From the NCBI GenBank assembly GCA_902566945.1, contig CACFKZ010000008.1, positions 1-38,432 on the forward strand: a stretch of DNA of 38,432 nucleotides, in the 5' to 3' direction. The notes under the pieces are model-generated. The model did no database searches and had not been told where the DNA came from. It was given only the letters and a program-made list of their open reading frames with translations. The stretch comes from an uncultured Pelagibacteraceae bacterium. GTDB taxonomy: Bacteria; Pseudomonadota; Alphaproteobacteria; Pelagibacterales; Pelagibacteraceae. Numbering within the stretch: the stretch's first letter is position 1; each line of letters begins with the position of its first letter. Positions 29,340 through 36,527 of this stretch are shown here, piece by piece. The position numbers and the translations under genes were made by a program.

Positions 29340-30701
29340 ATGGATTTGACTAAAGGTTCAATATGGCAACTTTTAAGAAAAGTGACCATACCTGCAAGCA
29401 CAGGATCCCTATTTCAAACTTTTTATAATCTAGTCGATACTTATTTTGCAGGTAGAATTTCACCAGAAGCGTTAGCAGCTATTGCAAAATCATGGCCAAT
29501 ATACTTCATAGCAATAGCTGTTGCGGTCGGTATTGGAGCCGGAACTACAGCTCTAATCAGTAATTCAATTGGAGCCAAGGAAGATAGAAAAGCCTCAATG
29601 TACGTTGCTCAGTCAATAGTATTAGCAATCGTAATTTCAATTTTCGTAACTTTATTTGGTTTAAATTTTTCTGATGAACTTTTGAGAATTATGGGCTCTA
29701 CTGAAGAAAGTATAATCTTAACACGCGAATATTTAGATATTATTTTTTTTGGAGCTATCATTGTATTAGTTCAATTATCTTTAAACGGAACTTTAAATGC
29801 CCAAGGTGATACAAAAAGTTATAGAAATGTTTTAATTGTTACCTTTTTCTTAAATATTTTTTTAAATCCATTATTTATTTTTGGTTATGGATTTATACCA
29901 GCATTTGGAATTGCTGGTTTAGCTATCGCTACGCTTGTTTCTCAGTGTATTGGCTTAATATATTTAGCTAATAAAGTTTATTGCTGTAAATTAAAAAAAT
30001 TCCTTTATCTAGAATGCTTCAAACCAAAAATTGAGTACTTAAGCTTGCTCTTCAAACAATCAGTGCCAATAATGTTTACTATGTTGATGATAATGTTTGG
30101 AGTATTCAATATTTTCTATTTTGTTGGTCAGTTTGGAGAATTAGCTACAGCGGGTTATGGTACTGCTGTAAGAATAGAACAAGTTTTATTGTTACCAGTC
30201 ATAGGTTTAAATACTGCTGTTTTATCAATTGCAGGTCAAAATTTTGGAGCAAAAATGTATTTCAGAGTTAAAGAAGTATATGGAAAAGCTCTGTTGTTCG
30301 GTTCAGGATTTATGGTATTAGCAGGTATATTTGTTTATTTAACTTCAGAAATTATAATATCTTTTTTTACTAATGATTTAGAAGTAATCCGAAGAGGTGC
30401 ACTTTACTTACAGGTAGCAGCTTTAATTGGGCCAGTGTATCCAGTTTTCTTTATTACCTCTGCTTTATTCCAGGCACTGAAAAGACCAATTTTTAGTTTG
30501 TACATGACAATACTAAGACTAACGTTAATACCATTTATGTCGTTATGGTATGTAATAAATATTAGAAATGGCGAGTATCAAGATATTTTTTATACGATTT
30601 TAGTAACAAATTGGATGATGGGATTAGTTGTATTAACTTTCGTACCATTTTTTTTAAAGAGAGTATTTAGGATTTCTTTAAAAAAATTACTTGTATTCTA
30701 G
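29340..30701 (+). CDS. MATE-family multidrug/organic cation exporter
   Basis: MATE proteins export cationic compounds in exchange for Na+ or H+ across the inner membrane. The 453-residue product has about twelve hydrophobic segments and the family's N-terminal pattern (PASTGSLFQTFYNLVDTYFAGRIS and the later SIGAKEDRK loop) and a duplicated half (LLPVIGLNTAVLSIAGQNFGAK). The substrate cannot be predicted. It begins two bases after trhO and its end overlaps the convergent permease by 15 bases. Confidence 0.92.
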   Translation: MDLTKGSIWQLLRKVTIPASTGSLFQTFYNLVDTYFAGRISPEALAAIAKSWPIYFIAIAVAVGIGAGTTALISNSIGAKEDRKASMYVAQSIVLAIVISIFVTLFGLNFSDELLRIMGSTEESIILTREYLDIIFFGAIIVLVQLSLNGTLNAQGDTKSYRNVLIVTFFLNIFLNPLFIFGYGFIPAFGIAGLAIATLVSQCIGLIYLANKVYCCKLKKFLYLECFKPKIEYLSLLFKQSVPIMFTMLMIMFGVFNIFYFVGQFGELATAGYGTAVRIEQVLLLPVIGLNTAVLSIAGQNFGAKMYFRVKEVYGKALLFGSGFMVLAGIFVYLTSEIIISFFTNDLEVIRRGALYLQVAALIGPVYPVFFITSALFQALKRPIFSLYMTILRLTLIPFMSLWYVINIRNGEYQDIFYTILVTNWMMGLVVLTFVPFFLKRVFRISLKKLLVF

Positions 30702-31421
30702 TTTATTCTCTAATTTTCTTACAAAATAGGATACTACTAGGATTAGCACCAGGTATTCAAGAATTAAAAAAGTATAAATTTCTAAAGGCCTGTAAGTGGT
30801 GGTGACCAGCTCATTAGCTTTTCTTGTTAAATCTCCTATACCTATAATTGATACTAGAGAGGACATTTTTAAAACATAAACAAATTGATTTCCCATGGCT
30901 GGTAATACAACTTTAATCGCTTGCGGAAGAATTACTAATCTCATCTTTCTCCAGAAATCCATTCCTAAAGACTCCGATACTTCATGTTGACCTTTTGAAA
31001 TTGAATTAATTCCTGCTCTAAAAATTTCTGCTTGAAACGCACTCTCACTAATGGTCAAAGCTATTATTCCAGATACGAATGGCGAGAAACTTACTCCAAT
31101 CATGATTGGAAGGCCATAATAAATCCAAAGAATTAAAACTAATAAAGGGATGGCTCTAACAATTTCTACGTATGTTATGTTAAAATAAGTTAAGAATTTA
31201 TTATTTGACAATGAAGGTAGAGCAACTATCAAACCGATAATCATAGCTAGAATGATTGAAACTACTGAAATATAAATCGTAGTTGTAATTCCACTAATTA
31301 AAAATTTAAGATTAGTTAAACCATCTATATTATCTGGACTTAGAATATACCAACCCCATTCATAGTTAGAACTACATCCTTGAAGCAAAAACAGAATAGA
31401 AATTGTTTTTAAAAATTTCAC
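30687..31421 (-). CDS. Polar amino-acid ABC transporter permease (HisM/GlnP family)
   Basis: The 244-residue product has the amino-acid ABC permease fold: several hydrophobic helices and the EAA loop SESAFQAEIFRAGINSISKGQHEVSESLGM near residues 125-155, which couples to the ATPase. It begins with GTG at 31421 because a stop codon lies two codons upstream. The first 17 residues (ISILFLLQGCSS) look like a lipoprotein signal with a Cys. This is odd for a permease. It lies 41 bases after its binding protein gene; no ATPase gene is in the window. Confidence 0.9.
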   Translation of the reverse strand: MKFLKTISILFLLQGCSSNYEWGWYILSPDNIDGLTNLKFLISGITTTIYISVVSIILAMIIGLIVALPSLSNNKFLTYFNITYVEIVRAIPLLVLILWIYYGLPIMIGVSFSPFVSGIIALTISESAFQAEIFRAGINSISKGQHEVSESLGMDFWRKMRLVILPQAIKVVLPAMGNQFVYVLKMSSLVSIIGIGDLTRKANELVTTTYRPLEIYTFLILEYLVLILVVSYFVRKLENKLEYK

Positions 31422-31462
31422 TAATTAACTATATTTGTAAATGGGAGGTATTGAAACTTAAA

Positions 31463-32233
31463 TTATAAGCTTTTTAGATCGTACTTTGCCAGTAAAGTTT
31501 TAAAAAATCCGGACGATTTCTTTTTCTTAATCCAATTGCTGACGTAATCATTCCACACTTTGTCGCCTTTTGGAACCATCATAGCTAAAAATGCTGGATT
31601 TTTTCCTCCATCAGGAACTATAGCTAATTGAGGATATTTAATAACGAGTTTATTTGCTTCTGTTGAACTTGTAATATTTCCATCAGCTCTACCTGCTAAA
31701 ACTTCTTGGAAATCTCTTGCAGGAGCTTCAACTGATTGAAGTTTTGATTTTGGAAAAAATTCTTTTGCTTTTTCTTCCTGAGATGTACCTAACGTTGTAG
31801 CTATTGTAACACTACTATTGTTTAAAGACTCCCAAGTTGAAAACTTTTTTAAATTCTTTTTTAAAACAAGTGGGACTGTTGCATACTTGTAATACGTAGC
31901 GGTAAACCCAGCTACTTCTGCTCTTTTTGGTGTTTTGGTTACACTTGTCGATATATCGTATCTATCGGCTGTTATTCCTGCAACAATAGTTTTCCATTCT
32001 GCAGGCACAAACTTTACTTTTACGCCCAAATCTTTAGCTAATTCATTCATCACATCAATATCAAATCCTTTGTACTTGTTTGTCTTTGGATCTTTCATTG
32101 ACATTGGATCCCAGTCTCCTGTTGTACCAACTCTTAACTCTCCACTTTTTTTGATTGAGTCTAGTTTAGATGCTGCTTGAGCACTTGTTGCTACAAGTAA
32201 TACTAATAATATTGAAAAAATTTTTTTAATCAC
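31463..32233 (-). CDS. Amino-acid ABC transporter substrate-binding protein
   Basis: This periplasmic binding protein (256 aa) has a clear signal peptide ([20 protein letters not shown], likely cut after residue 20) and the family-3 fold: [51 protein letters not shown] and a C-terminal [22 protein letters not shown]. It resembles cyclohexadienyl dehydratase/amino-acid binding proteins. The ligand is not known. GTG at 32233 is the first usable start since TAA lies two codons upstream. It is transcribed before the permease and diverges from umuD. Confidence 0.92.
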   Translation of the reverse strand: MIKKIFSILLVLLVATSAQAASKLDSIKKSGELRVGTTGDWDPMSMKDPKTNKYKGFDIDVMNELAKDLGVKVKFVPAEWKTIVAGITADRYDISTSVTKTPKRAEVAGFTATYYKYATVPLVLKKNLKKFSTWESLNNSSVTIATTLGTSQEEKAKEFFPKSKLQSVEAPARDFQEVLAGRADGNITSSTEANKLVIKYPQLAIVPDGGKNPAFLAMMVPKGDKVWNDYVSNWIKKKKSSGFFKTLLAKYDLKSL

Positions 32234-32293
32234 GTTATGTTATTAGCTAATCTCTCTCTTTTTTTCGATTTGCAATTTGACCCACTTTAACAA

Positions 32294-32306
32294 CCTTTTG
32301 AAAAGG
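32294..32306. promoter_or_regulatory. Perfect inverted repeat, possible operator
   Basis: CCTTTT-G-AAAAGG is a perfect 13-base palindrome just upstream of the umuD -35 box, in the 124-base gap between the divergent binding-protein and umuD genes. It could bind a dimeric regulator of either gene. No function is known. Confidence 0.35.
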
Positions 32307-32308
32307 GG

Positions 32309-32338
32309 TTGACTGATAGGCAGTTTATCAGCTATAAA
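32309..32338 (+). promoter_or_regulatory. Strong sigma70-type promoter of umuDC
   Basis: TTGACT at 32309-32314 and TATAAA at 32333-32338 are separated by 18 bases. The start of transcription would be near 32345, only about 13 bases before the umuD ATG at 32358, so the leader is very short. The spacer contains a perfect inverted repeat, CTGATA (32313-32318) and TATCAG (32326-32331), seven bases apart. The match to consensus is better than for most genes here, consistent with a promoter kept under a repressor. Confidence 0.65.
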
Positions 32339-32353
32339 GAACAAAACAAGAAC
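32339..32353 (+). promoter_or_regulatory. LexA-type SOS box, GAAC-N7-GAAC
   Basis: GAACAAAACAAGAAC covers the predicted transcription start of umuDC. Its complement is GTTC-N7-GTTC, the direct-repeat LexA box established for Alphaproteobacteria, with an exact match in both half-sites and the exact spacing. It lies between the -10 box and the start codon, where bound LexA would block polymerase. The presence of LexA in this genome cannot be checked here. Confidence 0.7.
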
Positions 32354-32357
32354 ATTT

Positions 32358-32753
32358 ATGAAGTTAACGATACCTTATTATTTACATAAAGTGGGAGCTG
32401 GTTTTCCTTCTCCGGCAACAGATTATATTGAGGACGATATAGATCTAAACTCTCATCTCATAACAAATGCACCAGCTACTTTCATCATTAGAGTACAAGG
32501 TAAATCTATGACTAATGTGGGTATATATGATGGAGATCTATTAATAGTAGATAAAAGTTTAAATCCAAAAAATTTCTCCACTGTTATAGCAAATATCAAC
32601 GAAGAACTTGTAGTCAAAACTCTGGTTAAAAGTAAGGGCAACAACTACTTAACATCAGGTTCAAAAAATACATCGGATCGAATTAATTTAACAGATAATC
32701 CAGAAATAATAATTTGGGGAGTAGTAACGTATGTCATACACAAACAGCAGTAG
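32358..32753 (+). CDS. umuD: UmuD-like S24 self-cleaving protease subunit of DNA polymerase V
   Basis: UmuD is cut, when RecA filaments form, into UmuD', which activates the translesion polymerase UmuC. The 131-residue product has a short N-terminal arm with an Ala14-Gly15 cleavage site ([10 protein letters not shown]), the catalytic Ser50 in VQGKSMTN and catalytic Lys87 in ELVVKTL, matching the family. It is slightly shorter than the usual 139. The gene lies behind a predicted SOS-controlled promoter and overlaps umuC by 23 bases. Confidence 0.93.
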   Translation: MKLTIPYYLHKVGAGFPSPATDYIEDDIDLNSHLITNAPATFIIRVQGKSMTNVGIYDGDLLIVDKSLNPKNFSTVIANINEELVVKTLVKSKGNNYLTSGSKNTSDRINLTDNPEIIIWGVVTYVIHKQQ

Positions 32754-34008
32754 AAAAAAAGTTGCATTAATTGACTGTAATTCATTTTATGTTTCTTGCG
32801 AAAGATTATTTAATCCTAAAATACAAAATGTACCAGTCGTAGTGCTATCTAATAACGATGGATGTGTAATATCAAGATCTACTGAAGCAAAAAAACTTGG
32901 AATAAGAATGGGAGAACCATATTTTAAGGTTAAAGATTTAGTTAAAAAGAACAACGTACAGATATTTTCTTCAAACTACGCATTGTATGGAGATCTTTCT
33001 AGGCGCGTAATGAAAGTTTTAAAAGGTTTTACTGATAAAATTGAAATCTATTCTATAGACGAAGCATTTTTAGACTTATCGCACATCAAGGACGAACAAG
33101 TTGAAGAATATGGTAAACAAATAAGAGAAAGAGTTTTAAAATGGACAGGAATACCAACAAGTGTAGGAATTTCAAATACAAAAACTTTAAGCAAAGTTGC
33201 TAATCATATAGCTAAAAAAAATAAAGCAGGAGTGATATTTCTAAAAGAAAATATCGATAATATACTAAAAGATTTTAATATTGCAGATGTATGGGGAGTT
33301 GGAAGACAGTTATCAAAACTATATATTAAAAATGGAATAGATAATGCTTATAAGCTAAAAAATATTTCAAACACATGGGTTAAGAAAAGTACTAATGTTT
33401 TAGGTGCAAAAACAGTAATGGAGTTAAGAGGAATTCCTTGTATAGATTTAGAAACCGAGGAAACGAGAAGAAAAAGCTGTTGTGTATCAAGATCATTTGG
33501 TAAAAAAGTTGAGAGTTTAGACAAATTAAAAGAGTCTATAACTACTCATTGCTTAAATGCGGCAGAAAAAATAAGAACAGATAAACAAACCACGAGAGCT
33601 GTCACTATATTTATAAGAACAAGTCCATTTGATAAAAATAGAAAATACTATTCAAATTCTATTACTATTGAATTGCCGGTGGCGACTAATAACAGTATTG
33701 AGCTCGTAAAAACTGCGATTAGCGGACTGGGAAAGATTTATAAATATGGTTATTTCTACCAAAAAGCTGGAGTCATTTTATCGAAGCTAAGAGACGCTTC
33801 TGAAAAAGAACTAAATTTATTATCACCAATTTTGGAGAAAAAATCTCAACCATTAATGAGAGCAATTGATTTTACTAATGCAAAATATGGTCGAAATGCA
33901 ATCAGTATAGCTCAAGCTGGTATAAGTAACGATTGGAAAATGAGAAGAGAACACTCATCTAGAATAGATACCGCTTCATTTGACTTATTACCTAAAATAA
34001 ATATATAA
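32731..34008 (+). CDS. umuC: UmuC, Y-family translesion DNA polymerase V catalytic subunit
   Basis: UmuC copies past DNA lesions with low fidelity after UmuD cleavage. The 425-residue product has the catalytic palm motifs [17 protein letters not shown] (Asp15) and [10 protein letters not shown] (Asp110, Glu111), [20 protein letters not shown], the thumb [24 protein letters not shown] and a C-terminal domain ending FDLLPKI. A likely beta-clamp binding motif (KELNLL, compare QLNLF in E. coli) lies near residue 365. It overlaps umuD by 23 bases. Its stop codon adjoins the TPP riboswitch. Confidence 0.95.
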   Translation: MSYTNSSRKKVALIDCNSFYVSCERLFNPKIQNVPVVVLSNNDGCVISRSTEAKKLGIRMGEPYFKVKDLVKKNNVQIFSSNYALYGDLSRRVMKVLKGFTDKIEIYSIDEAFLDLSHIKDEQVEEYGKQIRERVLKWTGIPTSVGISNTKTLSKVANHIAKKNKAGVIFLKENIDNILKDFNIADVWGVGRQLSKLYIKNGIDNAYKLKNISNTWVKKSTNVLGAKTVMELRGIPCIDLETEETRRKSCCVSRSFGKKVESLDKLKESITTHCLNAAEKIRTDKQTTRAVTIFIRTSPFDKNRKYYSNSITIELPVATNNSIELVKTAISGLGKIYKYGYFYQKAGVILSKLRDASEKELNLLSPILEKKSQPLMRAIDFTNAKYGRNAISIAQAGISNDWKMRREHSSRIDTASFDLLPKINI

Positions 34009-34081
34009 TTTGTATAAGGGGTGTCATAAAGACTGAGATCATACCCAAAGAACCTGACCGGTAATTCAGTGAGGGATAAAT
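34008..34081 (+). promoter_or_regulatory. TPP riboswitch (THI element) controlling the ThiV-like transporter
   Basis: The conserved TPP aptamer blocks are present in order: GGGGTGTC at 34018-34025, CTGAGA at 34033-34038, ACCC at 34043-34046, GAACCTGA at 34050-34057 and GAGGGA at 34071-34076. P1 can form between ATTTGT (34008-34013) and ATAAAT (34076-34081), so it includes two bases of the ATG at 34080, and GAGGG in the 3' strand doubles as the Shine-Dalgarno. Thiamin pyrophosphate would therefore stop translation initiation directly. There is no room for an expression platform or terminator. Confidence 0.9.
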
Positions 34082-35531
34082 GAAAGATATATACTTATCA
34101 ACACAAACAACATTAATTATTACTTTAGTGGTAGGAGCTTTTTTTATTGCTTTAGGTTATATAAATTCAAAAAAAATTTCAGATAATAAAAGTCACATTG
34201 TTGGTGACAGAAATGAAAGTATTTTTTCACTAACAACGAGTTTATCAGCATCTGCTTTGGGAGCTTGGATATTATTTGGTCCAGCTTCAGCAGCTACCTG
34301 GGGAGGAATAGGGGCAGTAATTGGATATGCGTTAGGTACAGCTGCACCTATGTTATTTTTATTCAATTTTGGACCAAAAATAAGGAAAGAATTTCCTTAT
34401 GGGATGTCTTTAACTGAGTTTGTAAAAAGAAGATTTGGTACTGGAATTTTGAAGATAATACTAATTTTAATTTTATTTTATTTAACAATTTTCTTAATAG
34501 CTGAAGTCACGGCAATAGCTATTTTATTAAATTTAATCTCAAAAACACCTTTATGGATAACGTCTGGATTAACTTTAGTCATATGTCTTACATATATACT
34601 AAGAGGTGGATTTAAGCTTTCAATCATTACAGATCAATATCAATTTGTGATAGTTTTAGGCATAATATTATTATCTATATTTTTAATTTTAGGAAATTTA
34701 GAAATAAATAGTTATGAGTTAATCAAAAAAAATTCTGCAAAACTTATAAGTAAAAATTATATTCCAAATTATACTGCTGGTCTTACATTTTTTATTGCTG
34801 TAGCAGCAACAAATTTATTTCATCAGGGTAATTGGCAACGTGTATTTGCTGCAAGAAATAACCTTATTTTAAAAAAAAGTCTAATTTATTCATCAATTAT
34901 CTCTTTTTTTATTGTTTTATGGATGGGTTACACAGGGCTTATATCTTTTTCAATCGATCCTAAAACAAGACCTGATTTAGCTTTTTTTAAATTAATGTTA
35001 TTAAATGATAATGTTTTAATAGTTATTTCTATTTTGGTTTTAGCCTTAGCTTTAACATTAAGCACCATTGATACATTAATAAACGCTATTTCAAGCCTTT
35101 TAATTATTGATGGAAAAGAAATTAATAAATTTTTAAGTGGTAGAGAAATAAAAAATAAAAGCAATAAATTAATTTTATTACTATGCGCGGTTGTTTTTAT
35201 TTTTGCTTCTAAGGGTTACAGCATTTTATATCTATTTTTATTTGCGGACCTTCTCTGTTGTGCAGCAGTTGTGACAATATTCTATGGTTTTTTTAAGAGA
35301 AAAATTAATACAAGATTATCTTTAGTATCAATTATTTTTGGTTTAAGCTCAGGTTTATTATTTTTCCCAAGTCAGAATTTTCAATCAAGTCTTTTAGTAG
35401 GTAACATTATGTCTGTAGAAAATTTTAGTCCGATCATCTCATCAAATTTACTTTTTATTTCATTTATTGTAGCTTTAATTGTACCACTTGTTATAATTAT
35501 GACTTACTCCTTACGTAATTCATTAAGATAA
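34080..35531 (+). CDS. thiV: Sodium/solute symporter, probable thiamin-precursor (HMP) transporter ThiV
   Basis: The 483-residue product is a sodium:solute symporter-family membrane protein with about thirteen hydrophobic segments, from GAFFIALGYINSKKI through the C-terminal FIVALIVPLVIIMTYS. Segments LSASALGAWILFGPASAATWGGIGAV and GGFKLSIITDQYQF are typical of the family. The TPP riboswitch at its start ties it to thiamin. In SAR11, which cannot make 4-amino-5-hydroxymethyl-2-methylpyrimidine (HMP), a TPP-riboswitch-linked symporter of this family has been named ThiV and proposed to import HMP. The substrate here is inferred from that link. It overlaps the convergent rarD by 28 bases. Confidence 0.88.
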   Translation: MKDIYLSTQTTLIITLVVGAFFIALGYINSKKISDNKSHIVGDRNESIFSLTTSLSASALGAWILFGPASAATWGGIGAVIGYALGTAAPMLFLFNFGPKIRKEFPYGMSLTEFVKRRFGTGILKIILILILFYLTIFLIAEVTAIAILLNLISKTPLWITSGLTLVICLTYILRGGFKLSIITDQYQFVIVLGIILLSIFLILGNLEINSYELIKKNSAKLISKNYIPNYTAGLTFFIAVAATNLFHQGNWQRVFAARNNLILKKSLIYSSIISFFIVLWMGYTGLISFSIDPKTRPDLAFFKLMLLNDNVLIVISILVLALALTLSTIDTLINAISSLLIIDGKEINKFLSGREIKNKSNKLILLLCAVVFIFASKGYSILYLFLFADLLCCAAVVTIFYGFFKRKINTRLSLVSIIFGLSSGLLFFPSQNFQSSLLVGNIMSVENFSPIISSNLLFISFIVALIVPLVIIMTYSLRNSLR

Positions 35532-36376
35532 ATAGTTACAGCTATCCAAATTATTACAAAACCAAAAAACTTTTCTAAAGTTAAAATTTCATCAAAATAA
35601 GTTATTCCTAAAAGAAATTGTGATGTTGGAGTTAAAAATAAAATCATACTTGCTGGACCAATACCAATAATTTTAAAACCTAATGTGTACAAAAATAGAG
35701 GCACCAAAGTCATAAATCCAGACCAAAACAAATAAAAAGATAGAAGAGGTTCTTTATATGAAAAAATATTTAAGTTTAAATTTACTAAATAAATAAATAA
35801 TGCAATTGCAATAGGAGAAATTAACAATGTTTCAATTAACAGACCTATATCTGATGAAACTTTAATTTTTTTTCTTATTAATCCATAAATACTAAAAGTT
35901 ATTGCTACAGTTAAACCTATCCAAGGTAATTCTCCTAATTTTATTAAAAAATAAAACAAAGAAATTATTACTAACATCACAGCTATAAATTGATTTTTAT
36001 TAAGTTTTTCTTTTAAAAATACTCTTCCTAAAAAGACACTTATTATTGGATATATATAATACCCCAAACTCGAGTCTAATAATCTATTTACACTCACGGC
36101 ATAAAGCCAGGTTCCCCAATTTATACTTACCAATAAACCTGATAAAAAAAGCAATAATTGATTTTTTCTCTTTTTGAAAATTTTAATAAATTCTGGCCAT
36201 TTTTTATAAAAACTTGTTGTGAAAATTAAAAGAACTGCAGTCCAAATAGTTCTATGAACAGTCAATTCGATAAATGATGCAAAAGATACAAATTTAAAAA
36301 AAATCGTGCCCACAACACCCCACCAAAGAGACGCAAAAGCAGCATAAAAAATTCCTGATAATTGTTTTTGTTGCAT
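35504..36376 (-). CDS. rarD: RarD/EamA-type drug-metabolite transporter permease
   Basis: This is an inner-membrane transporter of the DMT superfamily with ten predicted helices in two EamA repeats. The 290-residue product has FYAAFASLWWGVVGTIFFKFVSFASFIELTVHRTIW at the start (residues 10-45; RarD-type, with the HR motif), NWGTWLYAVSVNRLLDSSLGYYIYP and the second repeat with IGIGPASMILFLTPTSQFLLGI. The substrate is unknown; RarD is named for a chloramphenicol-sensitivity locus. It overlaps the ThiV-like gene by 28 bases at their 3' ends. Confidence 0.9.
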   Translation of the reverse strand: MQQKQLSGIFYAAFASLWWGVVGTIFFKFVSFASFIELTVHRTIWTAVLLIFTTSFYKKWPEFIKIFKKRKNQLLLFLSGLLVSINWGTWLYAVSVNRLLDSSLGYYIYPIISVFLGRVFLKEKLNKNQFIAVMLVIISLFYFLIKLGELPWIGLTVAITFSIYGLIRKKIKVSSDIGLLIETLLISPIAIALFIYLVNLNLNIFSYKEPLLSFYLFWSGFMTLVPLFLYTLGFKIIGIGPASMILFLTPTSQFLLGITYFDEILTLEKFFGFVIIWIAVTIYLNELRKE

Positions 36377-36409
36377 TACAAATTTGGTGCAATATAAGTT
36401 AATTTTCTT

Positions 36410-36415
36410 TATAAA
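36410..36415 (+). promoter_or_regulatory. Possible -10 box for tRNA-Ser
   Basis: TATAAA lies 16 bases before the tRNA, giving a predicted start near 36422. No convincing -35 at 17 bases was found (TTGGTG at 36384-36389 is 20 bases away), so this is a weak call. Confidence 0.3.
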
Positions 36416-36431
36416 GATACGTTAAGCTTAT

Positions 36432-36526
36432 GGTGAGATGGGTGAGTTGGTTTAAACCAGGAGTTTGCTAAACTTCCGTAGTATTTAACTATGCTACCGA
36501 GGGTTCGAATCCCTCTCTCACCGCCA
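36432..36526 (+). tRNA. tRNA-Ser(GCT)
   Basis: A complete class II tRNA: acceptor GGTGAGA (36432-36438) pairs with TCTCACC (36516-36522). The anticodon stem GGAGT/ACTTC flanks the loop TTGCTAA with anticodon GCT at 36467-36469 (reads AGC/AGU). A long variable arm follows, then T arm GAGGG-TTCGAAT-CCCTC. Discriminator G and an encoded CCA (36524-36526) are present. The long variable arm and anticodon fix serine. Two bases separate it from the convergent slt stop. Confidence 0.96.
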
Positions 36527-36527
36527 T

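Noticed and set aside
32231..32300. Minus-strand promoter for the binding-protein gene (TTGCAA with a -10)
   Set aside because: The -10 at proper spacing (GATTAG) is poor; no confident call.
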